From Acidobacteriota bacterium (GTDB taxonomy: Bacteria; Actinomycetota; Actinomycetes; Actinomycetales; Micrococcaceae), in the NCBI GenBank assembly GCA_019352125.1, contig JABBNV010000002.1, forward strand, positions 4,823-38,046: DNA of 33,224 bases, read 5' to 3'. The notes under the pieces are model-generated. The model saw nothing but the letters and a program-made list of their open reading frames with translations, was not told the DNA's origin and did not search any database. This document shows positions 23,950 to 31,932 of this stretch, one piece after another (within the stretch, counting starts at the first letter, position 1; each line of letters starts with the position of its first letter). The translations under genes were made by a program, and so were the position numbers.

Positions 23950-24804
23950 CTACCTAATCACACCTCGTACTGCGGCAGGATCATTAGCAGTGATCTCGTG
24001 GATACCCAGTGAGACGCAGAGATCCACATCCTCCGGAGCATCAACAGTCCAGACGCGGAACCTTCGCCCTGCGGTAAGCCACGTCTGAATCCTCTCCGGA
24101 TGGCGCCGAACATAGTCAATTCCCGGCCCCGCCAGACCAACCGTTCCGTCGTCAAGATTTCGTTCTGCCCGCTCTAAAGACTTCTTCACTAGAAGGGCAA
24201 GCGCCGCATTGGCAACCGGCCCCAAGTCCAGGGACGCGGCAATATCCTCCGCGTCCACGTCGTCAACCAACTGGCACAGCTGATCCCCCGAAACGTAATT
24301 GGCCATCGTTTCCAAGGAATCGGGGGAAAAACTCATGAAGGAAATCACCACATTGCCAAGTTTTGACCCCTCGGCTACCCAACCTCTGCTGATCAGCACC
24401 GCCAACGTGGCTTGTTCAAGCGCAGCGTCAAAAGAGACCGAATGCTTGAATTCAATAGCCAGTCCAATGTCACGGCCCGCTGCCAAGAGAATGTCCAGCA
24501 GTTCACTCAGTGTCAGGAGTTGCCGGCTGACCCCACCAAATTCATCCGGTATCTGCGCGCCCTTCCACGAGCAGAAATCCAACTCCCGCAACTCATTCAA
24601 GGTGTGTTCGGTGACATCCCCGAAACCGTTAGAAGTCCTCTCCAGCGTGTCATCGTGGATCAAGACCACCTGGCCGTCCTGCGTGAGGTGAACGTCGCAC
24701 TCAACGCCATCGGCGCCGTCGGCCAATGCCTGCATATAGGCGGCCCGAGTGTGTTCAGCAAAATGGGTGCTGGCGCCGCGGTGGGCGTAGATCAATGGCT
24801 TCAT
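23950..24804 (-). CDS. Glycerophosphodiester phosphodiesterase
   Basis: A 284-residue TIM-barrel GDPD. Catalytic and metal-binding residues are visible: His8-Arg9 in YAHRGAS, Glu17, the pair in VECDVHLTQDG (Glu35, Asp37), and His50 in VLIHDDTLERTSNG. It hydrolyses glycerophosphodiesters to glycerol-3-phosphate and an alcohol, and without a signal peptide it probably acts in the cytoplasm. It is the first gene of the run through azlD. TAACGT lies 6 nt before the ATG, suggesting a leaderless transcript. Confidence 0.92.
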   Translation of the reverse strand: MKPLIYAHRGASTHFAEHTRAAYMQALADGADGVECDVHLTQDGQVVLIHDDTLERTSNGFGDVTEHTLNELRELDFCSWKGAQIPDEFGGVSRQLLTLSELLDILLAAGRDIGLAIEFKHSVSFDAALEQATLAVLISRGWVAEGSKLGNVVISFMSFSPDSLETMANYVSGDQLCQLVDDVDAEDIAASLDLGPVANAALALLVKKSLERAERNLDDGTVGLAGPGIDYVRRHPERIQTWLTAGRRFRVWTVDAPEDVDLCVSLGIHEITANDPAAVRGVIR

Positions 24805-24810
24805 GGCATT

Positions 24811-24873
24811 ACGTTATGTCATCACACTGTGTACAAACCCGAGCACCAGATGAAGTCCACCTTAACTTAGGCT
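24811..24873. promoter_or_regulatory. Two divergent candidate leaderless -10 boxes
   Basis: TAACGT (24811-24816, minus strand) is 6 nt before the GDPD ATG, and TAGGCT (24868-24873, plus strand) is 6 nt before the DUF445 ATG. Neither gene has a Shine-Dalgarno sequence. TANNNT boxes at this distance are the usual design of leaderless actinobacterial transcripts. No convincing -35 boxes are seen. Confidence 0.4.
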
Positions 24874-24879
24874 TACTGT

Positions 24880-26145
24880 ATGACGGCTGCACAAATCTCG
24901 GTGGATCCTGACGCCGCAAAACTGACGGCGCTCAAGCGGATGAAGCGTATTGCCCTGGCGCTGTTGATAGTCATGGCCATCATCTTCGTCTTTTCCTTTG
25001 CTTTGCAGCGGCAATACCCGTGGCTCGAGTATCTGCGCTCTGCTGCCGAAGGTGGCATGGTTGGTGCGCTGGCCGACTGGTTTGCCGTAACGGCTCTGTT
25101 TAGATACCCTCTGGGCCTCAAGATTCCGCACACGGCCATCATCCCGAACCGGAAAAATGAAATCGGTGCCAGCCTCGGCGAGTTCGTGGAGGCGAACTTC
25201 CTCTCTGAAGAAGTAGTCACCGCCAAACTGGCGAGCGTGGGCATTGCCGCGAAAATTGGCGCGTGGCTGACCAAGCCGGAAAGCGCCCAACGGGTGGCCA
25301 CGGAGGGCTCAGCAGCCATACGCGGCGTTGTTGCAGTCCTCAATGACGATGACGTGCGGGACGTGATCGAATCCATGGTGCGCAAACACCTGCTGGATCC
25401 CCCGTGGGGCCCCCCGGTGGGCCGAATGGCTGCGCAGATTTTCGCGGATGGGCACCATACACAGTTGGTGGATTTGTTGGTGGACCGGGCCGAGGGCTGG
25501 GTTGCCGCCAATCGGGATGTGATTGCAGGTCTAGTTTCGGACAGGTCACCGCACTGGGTGCCGAACTTCGTAGACGGCCTAGTGGGAGACAGGGTCTACC
25601 TGGAGTTGGCGAATTTTGTCCGCGCCGTGCAGCTGGATCCGCATCATCAAGTCCGCCAGCAGATTGATCACTACCTGCTGTCACTGGCCCAGGATCTGCA
25701 ATCGGATCCGCTGATGATTGCCAAGGCCGAATCCATCAAGGAGCAATTGCTGGACGACCCACGGGTACGTGAGTTGGCGGGCCGGACCTGGGACACCGTC
25801 AAGACAGCGCTGATGACCGCTGTCGACGATCCAAACAGCCAATTACGCATGAAATTTACGACGGCGGTTCAAGAGTTGGGAGCCCGGCTGGTGGCGGACG
25901 CTGAGCTATCCGGCAAGGTCAATGCATGGATTGGCGATGCTGCGGCGTACCTGGTGCGCACCTACAGACACCAGATAGCCAGCGTCATCACCGAAACCGT
26001 GGAACGTTGGGACGCCGAAGAGACCAGTGCCAAGATTGAGCTACAGGTGGGCAAGGACCTGCAATTCATCCGCATCAACGGCACGGTAGTGGGCTCATTG
26101 GCCGGGCTGGCCATTTTTACCGTGGCCAACCTGATCTTCCCATAA
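24880..26145 (+). CDS. DUF445 family membrane protein
   Basis: A 421-residue protein. An N-terminal membrane helix (about residues 23-42) is followed by EGGMVGALADWFAVTALFR and PHTAIIPNRKNEIGASLGEFVEANFL, the strongest DUF445 signatures. A long helical middle part has repeated amphipathic segments, and a C-terminal helix (about 400-418) ends the protein, so both ends are in the membrane. The YheB/YjiN relatives have no settled function. The start has no ribosome site but a -10-like box 6 nt before it. It converges with the next gene, 10 bp apart. Confidence 0.88.
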   Translation: MTAAQISVDPDAAKLTALKRMKRIALALLIVMAIIFVFSFALQRQYPWLEYLRSAAEGGMVGALADWFAVTALFRYPLGLKIPHTAIIPNRKNEIGASLGEFVEANFLSEEVVTAKLASVGIAAKIGAWLTKPESAQRVATEGSAAIRGVVAVLNDDDVRDVIESMVRKHLLDPPWGPPVGRMAAQIFADGHHTQLVDLLVDRAEGWVAANRDVIAGLVSDRSPHWVPNFVDGLVGDRVYLELANFVRAVQLDPHHQVRQQIDHYLLSLAQDLQSDPLMIAKAESIKEQLLDDPRVRELAGRTWDTVKTALMTAVDDPNSQLRMKFTTAVQELGARLVADAELSGKVNAWIGDAAAYLVRTYRHQIASVITETVERWDAEETSAKIELQVGKDLQFIRINGTVVGSLAGLAIFTVANLIFP

Positions 26146-26155
26146 CTCCTTTTGG

Positions 26156-27019
26156 CTATTTTTGGCGGACTCGGGACGCCGCGATCTTGTCGATCTGATC
26201 CTTGCTCAACTGCACCAGTCCCGGGAACTTCTTGCCACCAGTCTTGTCCAACTCTGCCTTGAGCTCCTCCGGCCATACCTCTGGTGCTGGCCCAAACGCT
26301 AGCTTGGTCTGGTGCACCACGGCCCGGCCCATCAGTAGGTTCCCAACGCCACCTACCACTGCCCCGATGCCGAACGGGATGGCCCGGCCCACAATGGCGC
26401 CAGTCTCCCGCATCATGAATCGCCTCAGGAATGCCTTTTGGAGGCGTCCGCTCAGACCCTTCAACACCGTTCTGGGCATGCTGGTTCCAACAGCCTTGCC
26501 CCAATTAGTCAGCGGGGAGGTTCCTCTACCCGCAGCGTGGCCGGCGAATCCCTCCACCATGGAGGCGCCTTCTTCGCCAAGCATCACTGCCATCACTAGT
26601 GCGGAGGAACGCTCCGGATCGGCTAACCGCACGCCGTGAAGCTCAGCAATGGACTGTGCGTAGAGAGCGGTAGTTTCCAGGAAGACCACCGTGGCCGCTG
26701 CGGAAATACCCAGCGACGCAACGGTCCCCAACCCGGGAACAATCGCGGTGGCGCCAATGGCAGCACCTCCACCGGAGACGGCACGGAGAAAGTCTTTTTC
26801 AATCCGTGCACTGAGTTCGCCGGGAGTGGCGTGCGGGTATCTGCGGCGCATTCGGCGAAGGTTGGCCAGCACCACAGGGCGCTGCACCTCAACAGCCCTC
26901 AGCATTGCATTGCCCAGCGCAGGCTTTGGCTTTCCATCTGCATCAAACGCCACGTTTGCAGCAATCTTGATGGCAGGGTTGATCCTTCCGGACTTTCTCT
27001 TACTCAGTTCCTTTGCCAT
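26156..27019 (-). CDS. Unknown actinobacterial protein with glycine-rich hydrophobic segments
   Basis: A 287-residue protein that I do not recognise with confidence. The N-terminus is basic; residues about 85-125 hold a glycine/alanine-rich hydrophobic stretch (GATAIVPGLGTVASLGISAA), and another lies at about 215-240 (GRAIPFGIGAVVGGVGNLL). The layout loosely recalls EcsC-type proteins. The C-terminus is lysine-rich. Start ATG 27019 is preferred because GAGG lies 5 nt upstream; a GTG two codons earlier is the alternative. It may associate with the membrane through the two segments. Confidence 0.7.
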   Translation of the reverse strand: MAKELSKRKSGRINPAIKIAANVAFDADGKPKPALGNAMLRAVEVQRPVVLANLRRMRRRYPHATPGELSARIEKDFLRAVSGGGAAIGATAIVPGLGTVASLGISAAATVVFLETTALYAQSIAELHGVRLADPERSSALVMAVMLGEEGASMVEGFAGHAAGRGTSPLTNWGKAVGTSMPRTVLKGLSGRLQKAFLRRFMMRETGAIVGRAIPFGIGAVVGGVGNLLMGRAVVHQTKLAFGPAPEVWPEELKAELDKTGGKKFPGLVQLSKDQIDKIAASRVRQK

Positions 27020-27148
27020 GACCACCTCAACATTTGGGTACGGCCTCAGCCTAGGCCAAAGGCATCTGCCACACCCAACTTTTCCACCAGCTCACAGCCT
27101 GCTCGCCGCCTCTTTGCCGCTCGGATATATCTCAGGCCACGCTGGTTT

Positions 27149-27388
27149 TCACCGCAGCTTCAACCTCGACTTTGCTCCGAAGAGTCGGGATTTGCTGAGC
27201 GCAAAGAGCTTCTCGAGGATCAGCACAATGAGCAAGACCATGAAGCCCAGCGTCAGCAAGTGAGTGTGCACCACTGCCTGTTGGGTATCCTCCGTGAAGT
27301 GCTGCGCCTTGGCGTGCTCACGGTAAAACAATCCTGAAAGTACGCCCAGTATCAAGTGGGCCAAGGAAGAGTAAAACCGTTTCTTCAC
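27149..27388 (-). CDS. Short DUF2871-like membrane protein, possibly truncated
   Basis: A 79-residue protein starting at GTG with a membrane helix, then GLFYREHAKAQHFTED, then VVHTHLLTLGFMVLLIVLIL, closely following the DUF2871 pattern of a conserved FYRE motif and paired His before helix 2. Family members as I know them are about 130 residues with two more helices; here the frame stops after FALSKSRLFGAKSRL. I could not find the missing part in another frame over the next 90 bp. It is either a naturally short form or a decayed gene. Confidence 0.6.
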   Translation of the reverse strand: MKKRFYSSLAHLILGVLSGLFYREHAKAQHFTEDTQQAVVHTHLLTLGFMVLLIVLILEKLFALSKSRLFGAKSRLKLR

Positions 27389-27409
27389 GGCAATCCCTAT
27401 GTCTCATCA

Positions 27410-27474
27410 GGCCCATTTGGGCCACTGATTTATGTCTAGGAATCAGTGCGGGTGGGCGGCTCAATCATTTGATT
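27410..27474. repeat. Three consecutive small inverted repeats
   Basis: GGCCCATTTGGGCC (27410-27423), CACTGATT/AATCAGTG (27423-27430 with 27441-27448) and CAATCA/TGATTG (27462-27474 region) follow each other in the 140-bp gap between the hydrolase and DUF2871-like genes. No T run follows. They may together end or process the hydrolase transcript. Confidence 0.4.
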
Positions 27475-27528
27475 GGCTTGGGCATAACCCTTTGGCTCGG
27501 CTAACCCGCTGCGGCTAGGCAGTTGCAG

Positions 27529-28176
27529 CTAGTCCGCGGGCACAAATGCGTAGGGGACGTGCCCGGTCAGGAAGGCTGCAGCATCCCTCAGCTCCGCCGC
27601 ACCCAATCGGTGGCCCACCCCGGTGTACGTGGCAGCGGTTAGTTCCGTATTTTCCTCCAACCAATTTGCGGTGAAGTCTACCGCGTCCGGATTGATCACT
27701 AGATCCGCCACATCCCTGCCCCAAAAGAACGGGATTTTTGCCTCCAGCGGCTCCATGGCGGCCAACAGATCATTCTTCAGGACAAATCCAGACAGCCCGA
27801 CGGCGGCGGTAAAGGCTTGCGGGCGCAAACGCAACAGTGTGGTGGCCATGGCCATCCCCTGGGAATACCCCAGCAGGGATATGGAGGAGAAGCTGTGCCG
27901 TGCCATGGCTGTGTCCAGCCAGGACAGGGTTGCCGACGCTACCTTGACGACGTCGGCAAAGTCATTGTTGAGGAAGTAATCCAGCAAAAACCAGCCATAG
28001 TCCCCGGAAATCTCCAAGGGAGCCCTCAGCGCCGCGCATGTCATCGCGGATGGCATGGAGCTGAAGATGTCCGCCATCCTCTGCTCACTGGTTCCGTAGC
28101 CATGCAGCATCACCAAAAGCGGGGTCTGATCCCGCGCCGATTCATCCTTGGACCACTGCACAATCGTCACCAGCAC
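27529..28176 (-). CDS. Alpha/beta hydrolase, carboxylesterase/phospholipase type
   Basis: A 215-residue serine hydrolase. LLVMLHGYGTSEQRM forms the oxyanion-hole region, Ser105 in GYSQGMAMA is the nucleophile, the acid is one of the Asp residues at about 155-158, and His189 in GVGHRLG completes the triad. The length and motif order match the small esterases of the phospholipase/carboxylesterase (YpfH-like) family. The start is GTG 28176 with GAGAA upstream; GTG 28170 is possible. The substrate is unknown; it acts in the cytoplasm because no signal peptide is seen. Confidence 0.87.
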   Translation of the reverse strand: MLVTIVQWSKDESARDQTPLLVMLHGYGTSEQRMADIFSSMPSAMTCAALRAPLEISGDYGWFLLDYFLNNDFADVVKVASATLSWLDTAMARHSFSSISLLGYSQGMAMATTLLRLRPQAFTAAVGLSGFVLKNDLLAAMEPLEAKIPFFWGRDVADLVINPDAVDFTANWLEENTELTAATYTGVGHRLGAAELRDAAAFLTGHVPYAFVPAD

Positions 28177-28256
28177 AGCTTCTCACGGACGGCACGTTGC
28201 GCACCTCGCTTTCTATGGGGTAGCGTTTGTATCTGGTACCAAGTACCCCAAGTACT

Positions 28257-28304
28257 GCTGCTCCTGCCGAGCCCCCCAATATCGGCAGGAGCAGCTTCTT
28301 TTTA
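28257..28304 (+). terminator. Strong intrinsic terminator with no plus-strand gene before it
   Basis: GCTGCTCCTGCCGA (28257-28270) pairs perfectly with 28282-28295 (14 bp, 11-nt loop), followed by TTCTTTTT. It works on the plus strand. The nearest plus-strand gene upstream ends at 26145, with three minus-strand genes between. It may end a short leader or small RNA ahead of the MHS transporter gene. Confidence 0.8.
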
Positions 28305-28386
28305 ACATCTCATTAGCCGCCAAAAAGCCCTCTGGCAGGCTCTTATGAAGGGTGTCTACGCGGCCACGAATTATGGTCTAGAATCA

Positions 28387-28406
28387 CCTTCCGGTATAGT
28401 GGAAGG
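28387..28406 (+). promoter_or_regulatory. Candidate promoter of the MHS transporter within a dyad
   Basis: TATAGT (28395-28400) is a good -10 match and lies inside the inverted repeat CCTTCC (28387-28392)/GGAAGG (28401-28406). A weak TTATGG lies 18 nt before it. A repressor at the dyad would block the promoter. It sits about 65 nt before the chosen start codon. Confidence 0.35.
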
Positions 28407-28453
28407 CCTGCCCGGAGCCGGGTGGGTAAAAGTCACACGCAAATGACCTCCAT

Positions 28454-28460
28454 GGGAGAA
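28454..28460 (+). promoter_or_regulatory. Ribosome binding site that fixes the MHS transporter start
   Basis: GGGAGAA, 6 nt before ATG 28467. Earlier in-frame starts (GTG 28422, ATG 28443 and 28452) lack a comparable site. Confidence 0.55.
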
Positions 28461-28466
28461 GCCCAA

Positions 28467-30044
28467 ATGCCGAAAGACCGAAGCACTACACAGATCAACG
28501 AAGCGGCTATGCCGCCCGGAAAGCCCGGTAAAAGCCGGTTGCCACGCTTGAAAAAGCGCCGCTTGGAAGCGGACCACGTCAATGTGGTTGATAAGCCCCT
28601 CTTGAAAAAAGCTCTTGGCGGAACAATCGTCGGAAACACCATGGAATGGTACGACGTCGGAGTCTTTGGCTACCTCATCACCACCATGGGTCCGGTCTTT
28701 CTGCCCGAATCAGACCCCGCGGTTCAGAAGCTCTTCCTGCTCGGAACCTTTGCCGCCACCTTCATCGCCCGTCCCCTGGGTGGAATCGTCTTTGGCTGGC
28801 TGGGAGACAAGGTGGGCCGCCAGAAGGTGCTGGCCACTACTTTGCTGCTGATGGCCGCCTCCACCTTCCTGGTTGGGTTGTTGCCCAGCTACGCCATGAT
28901 TGGCATCTGGGCAGCCGTACTGCTAGTAGCACTGAAACTTGTTCAAGGCTTCTCCACGGGTGGCGAGTATGCAGGTGCCACCACGTTTGTGAGCGAATAC
29001 GCGCCGGACAAACGCCGCGGATTCTTCGCCAGTTTCCTGGACATGGGTAGCTATATCGGTTTTGCGATTGGTGCCTCACTGGTATCCATTCTGCAGATCA
29101 CTCTGGGTCAGGACGCCATGGAAGCATGGGGCTGGCGCCTGCCGTTCCTCATTGCTGGCCCCCTCGGTGCCATTGCCGTCTACTTCCGATCCAAGATCGA
29201 AGAATCTCCCCAGTTCCAGGCAGCTCTGGATCTGCAGGAAGAGGCGTCTTCCGCTGCAGCGTTGACCGATGCAGAGGTAGCCAAGGGCCCGCTGGGGCTG
29301 GTCAAGGCGTACTGGCGCCAAATTGTGTTGGCCATGATTCTTGTTGCTGCCGCCAACACCGTTGGTTATGCCCTCACCTCTTACATGCCTACCTATCTGA
29401 CCTCTGCCAAGGGGTACGACGAGTTGCACGGTACGGCGCTCACCATCCCCGTGCTGGTGATCATGTCCTTGTGTATTCCGCTCACCGGGCGGCTCTCGGA
29501 CAAGATTGGCCGCCGCCCCGTGCTATGGGTCGGTGCCATCAGCACCATAGTCCTCTCCATCCCAGCGTTCATGCTGATCGGCATTGGCGACATCTGGTCT
29601 ACCCTGTTGGGGCTGGCACTGGTGGCCTTCCCTGTCACCTTCTACGTGGCCAACCTGGCTTCCGCTTTGCCGGCCATGTTCCCCACCGCCAGCCGTTACG
29701 GTGGCATGGGCATCGCCTACAACTTTGCGGTAGCGATCTTTGGCGGTACTACACCGTTCATCATTCAGGCCCTCATTGATGGCACCAACAATGACATGAT
29801 GCCCGCGTACTACCTGATGGCCACCTCATTCGTCGGAGCCATTGCCGTGTACTTCCTCAAGGAATCAGCTGGCCGACCGTTGCCGGGCTCCATGCCCAGC
29901 GTCTACGACGAGGCAGAGGTTGAGGAGCTGGTTGCCACGCAGGATGCGAATCCTGACCTGGACCTGAATGAAATGCCGTTCGACGAAACCTATGAGCCGG
30001 CCACCCCGGCAGAAGGTATTCCCGAAACGAAGATTTCTGCCTAA
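28467..30044 (+). CDS. MHS-type MFS transporter (ProP-like)
   Basis: A 525-residue proton symporter of the metabolite:H+ branch. A basic, lysine-rich N-terminus precedes GGTIVGNTMEWYDVGVFGYL, the family's first-helix signature; GWLGDKVGRQKVL is the MFS loop motif and KLVQGFSTGGEYAGATTFVSE the helix-4 block shared with ProP and shikimate/alpha-ketoglutarate carriers. An acidic C-terminal tail of about 40 residues follows the last helix. Substrates of close relatives include proline, betaine and dicarboxylates; which applies here is open. A promoter candidate and an upstream terminator suggest leader control. Confidence 0.88.
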   Translation: MPKDRSTTQINEAAMPPGKPGKSRLPRLKKRRLEADHVNVVDKPLLKKALGGTIVGNTMEWYDVGVFGYLITTMGPVFLPESDPAVQKLFLLGTFAATFIARPLGGIVFGWLGDKVGRQKVLATTLLLMAASTFLVGLLPSYAMIGIWAAVLLVALKLVQGFSTGGEYAGATTFVSEYAPDKRRGFFASFLDMGSYIGFAIGASLVSILQITLGQDAMEAWGWRLPFLIAGPLGAIAVYFRSKIEESPQFQAALDLQEEASSAAALTDAEVAKGPLGLVKAYWRQIVLAMILVAAANTVGYALTSYMPTYLTSAKGYDELHGTALTIPVLVIMSLCIPLTGRLSDKIGRRPVLWVGAISTIVLSIPAFMLIGIGDIWSTLLGLALVAFPVTFYVANLASALPAMFPTASRYGGMGIAYNFAVAIFGGTTPFIIQALIDGTNNDMMPAYYLMATSFVGAIAVYFLKESAGRPLPGSMPSVYDEAEVEELVATQDANPDLDLNEMPFDETYEPATPAEGIPETKISA

Positions 30045-30066
30045 CTCAGGACTTTTTGACCCGGCT

Positions 30067-30117
30067 TTACGAAGCCCGGTGCGCGCAGAATATCTCTGCA
30101 TGTACCGGGCTTCGTAA
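30067..30117. repeat. Two-tier hairpin between convergent genes
   Basis: TTACGAAGCCCGGT (30067-30080) pairs perfectly with 30104-30117 (14 bp), and inside the 23-nt loop GCAGA (30085-30089) pairs with TCTGC (30095-30099). No T run follows on either strand. It sits between the ends of the convergent MHS and SDR genes and may act as a two-way transcript end or a stability element. Confidence 0.65.
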
Positions 30118-30156
30118 GTTAACAGCCGCTATGTACGTAGTCGGCCGTGCCGTTGG

Positions 30157-30924
30157 TTATCGTCCGCGCCGGCCCACCGCTGCGGCCAGCCGCGGGGGCA
30201 CAATCTTGGATAGGGCGATCACGGCTTTATACCGCCGCGAAGGAATGGACACGGCGCGGTGTGATTGCGCGTCCGCGAGCGCTTCAGAAACCACCTGCGG
30301 AGCATCCAGCCACATCCAATGGGTAATGGTCTTGGTGTTGGCAGACATCCGCTGATGAAATTCAGTGTGCACAAAGCCTGGGCACACCGCGGTCACGTTC
30401 ACGCCGCGCGGCCCGTACTGGAGATTGGCCCACCTGCTGAAGCTAATCACCCAGGACTTTGCTGCCCCGTAGGTACCCCGCGGAATGAAACCGGCAACGC
30501 TGGCCACGTTGATGATGCTGCCACTCCCCCGTTCCAGCATGGGTGCCAGGGCTGCGTGCATCAGTTCCATGGGCGTCTGCACCAAAATGCGTAAATGGTC
30601 CAGTTCATCCTTGAGCTGGTTTTGTTCAAATGGTTTCGCTAGGCCAAAGCCCGCGTTGTTGATGAGCAGCGTGACCGGATCCGTGGTGTCCGCAAGCCGC
30701 GCTGCCACCGTGGCAACGCCGTCGTCCGTGACCAAGTCAGCGGTCAAAACTTCCACCACAACCCCAAACTCCGCCCGCAAGCGAACGGCCTTGGCCTTCA
30801 GCCTCTCGTGGTCTCGGGCCACCAACACCAAGTCATGGTGGGACTGCGCCAACTGTTGTGCGAACTCCGCGCCGAGCCCGGAAGTGGCACCTGTGATCAA
30901 GGCAATTTTCCTCATGACCCCCAT
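30157..30924 (-). CDS. Short-chain dehydrogenase of unknown substrate
   Basis: A 255-residue SDR. TGATSGLG (11-18) is the cofactor loop, with basic residues at the end of strand 2 (VARDHERL) that favour NADP; NNAG is at 89-92, and Ser142, Tyr152 and Lys156 (YGAAK) form the catalytic set. The sequence resembles the DltE/YqjQ-like SDR group acting on unknown carbonyl compounds. ATG 30924 gives the longest form; ATG 30915 (MRKIALI) starts at the conserved strand and is equally possible. It is divergent from the next membrane protein gene by 39 bp. Confidence 0.85.
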   Translation of the reverse strand: MGVMRKIALITGATSGLGAEFAQQLAQSHHDLVLVARDHERLKAKAVRLRAEFGVVVEVLTADLVTDDGVATVAARLADTTDPVTLLINNAGFGLAKPFEQNQLKDELDHLRILVQTPMELMHAALAPMLERGSGSIINVASVAGFIPRGTYGAAKSWVISFSRWANLQYGPRGVNVTAVCPGFVHTEFHQRMSANTKTITHWMWLDAPQVVSEALADAQSHRAVSIPSRRYKAVIALSKIVPPRLAAAVGRRGR

Positions 30925-30963
30925 GCTACTCAGCTAGGCTGAGTGCACCAGCGAGGGAGCATG

Positions 30964-31932
30964 ATGAACGTCAATGATGACGCACACGTTGAAATTCTAG
31001 AGATAGCCGACGACGGCGTTGCGCGCGCGCAGGCACAGTCACCACTCGTAGAGCGTCCGGAGGCCAACCCGTACGTGATTGCACTGTGGGTACTGGCCGC
31101 CGCAGTTTTGGCTGGGGCCGTTGCCTCCGCCGCTGGGGCTGCCCTCACGCAAACCGGCGTAACCTACGGCAGCTCGGGGGGCCGGCCCACCATTTCCTCC
31201 ATGCCCTGGTATTGGTTCCTGTACCCACTGGCGAACACTTTGCCCGCGCTGGCCGCGCTGCTCTTAGGGACTGTGCTGGCACTCCACGCAGTACGGTCGC
31301 GATGGCCCAGGGGAGGACCGGGCACCCCGGCTCCGCAGCCCCTACATTCACGGGTGCTGGCCAATACTGCGCTGTGGGCCATCGTGGGAATCGCCGCAGC
31401 GGTGGGTTTCATTGGCATGAACGGAAAGTTCCAGTACTTCCTGTTTCAACTATCCTTGCGACTGCCCAACGCTCCTGCCCGTGTGGACCTGATTGCACCG
31501 TGGAGCGAAGTGTTTGACCCACTCGCCGGTTCGGCGTTTGCCGCAGCATTCTTGCTTGCGGCACTGCTGTTGGTCCGCTCTGCCTGGAACTGTGACAGCC
31601 GCAGCCTTCGAACAACTGCCCCAGTTGCGCATCGTTCTTCGCTATTTCTAATTGCGATGACTGTGGTGGCGCTGGCGACTCTGGCAATAGCGGGTGTGGC
31701 CGCCAGCGCTGCTTACACCTACCGGGTCTCAACCCTGACTCACATTATGGGGCCCAACCGAAACGTCGAGCCAGCACCCTTTGGCGCATTTCTCATGCCC
31801 GCGGCCGGCCCACTATTGCTGGCCGGTCTAGCCCTCAGCGTTGCGTGCATATTCCTCTGGCTGCATATTGCTAGGCGCCCGCAGCATCCGCATACTGGGC
31901 AAACTCCGCCGGATGCTGCTGAACAAAGCTAG
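30964..31932 (+). CDS. Unknown six-helix membrane protein
   Basis: A 322-residue protein I do not recognise. The N-terminal 35 residues are acidic and soluble; membrane helices lie at about 37-59, 84-110, 134-152, 189-206, 226-250 and 277-301, and the tail is His/Pro-rich. The loop between helices 1 and 2 holds TGVTYGSSGGRPT. ATG 30964 is chosen because AGGGAG lies 4 nt upstream; ATG 30961 and GTG 30943 are in frame. The last 62 bp overlap the end of the convergent GNAT gene. Confidence 0.75.
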   Translation: MNVNDDAHVEILEIADDGVARAQAQSPLVERPEANPYVIALWVLAAAVLAGAVASAAGAALTQTGVTYGSSGGRPTISSMPWYWFLYPLANTLPALAALLLGTVLALHAVRSRWPRGGPGTPAPQPLHSRVLANTALWAIVGIAAAVGFIGMNGKFQYFLFQLSLRLPNAPARVDLIAPWSEVFDPLAGSAFAAAFLLAALLLVRSAWNCDSRSLRTTAPVAHRSSLFLIAMTVVALATLAIAGVAASAAYTYRVSTLTHIMGPNRNVEPAPFGAFLMPAAGPLLLAGLALSVACIFLWLHIARRPQHPHTGQTPPDAAEQS

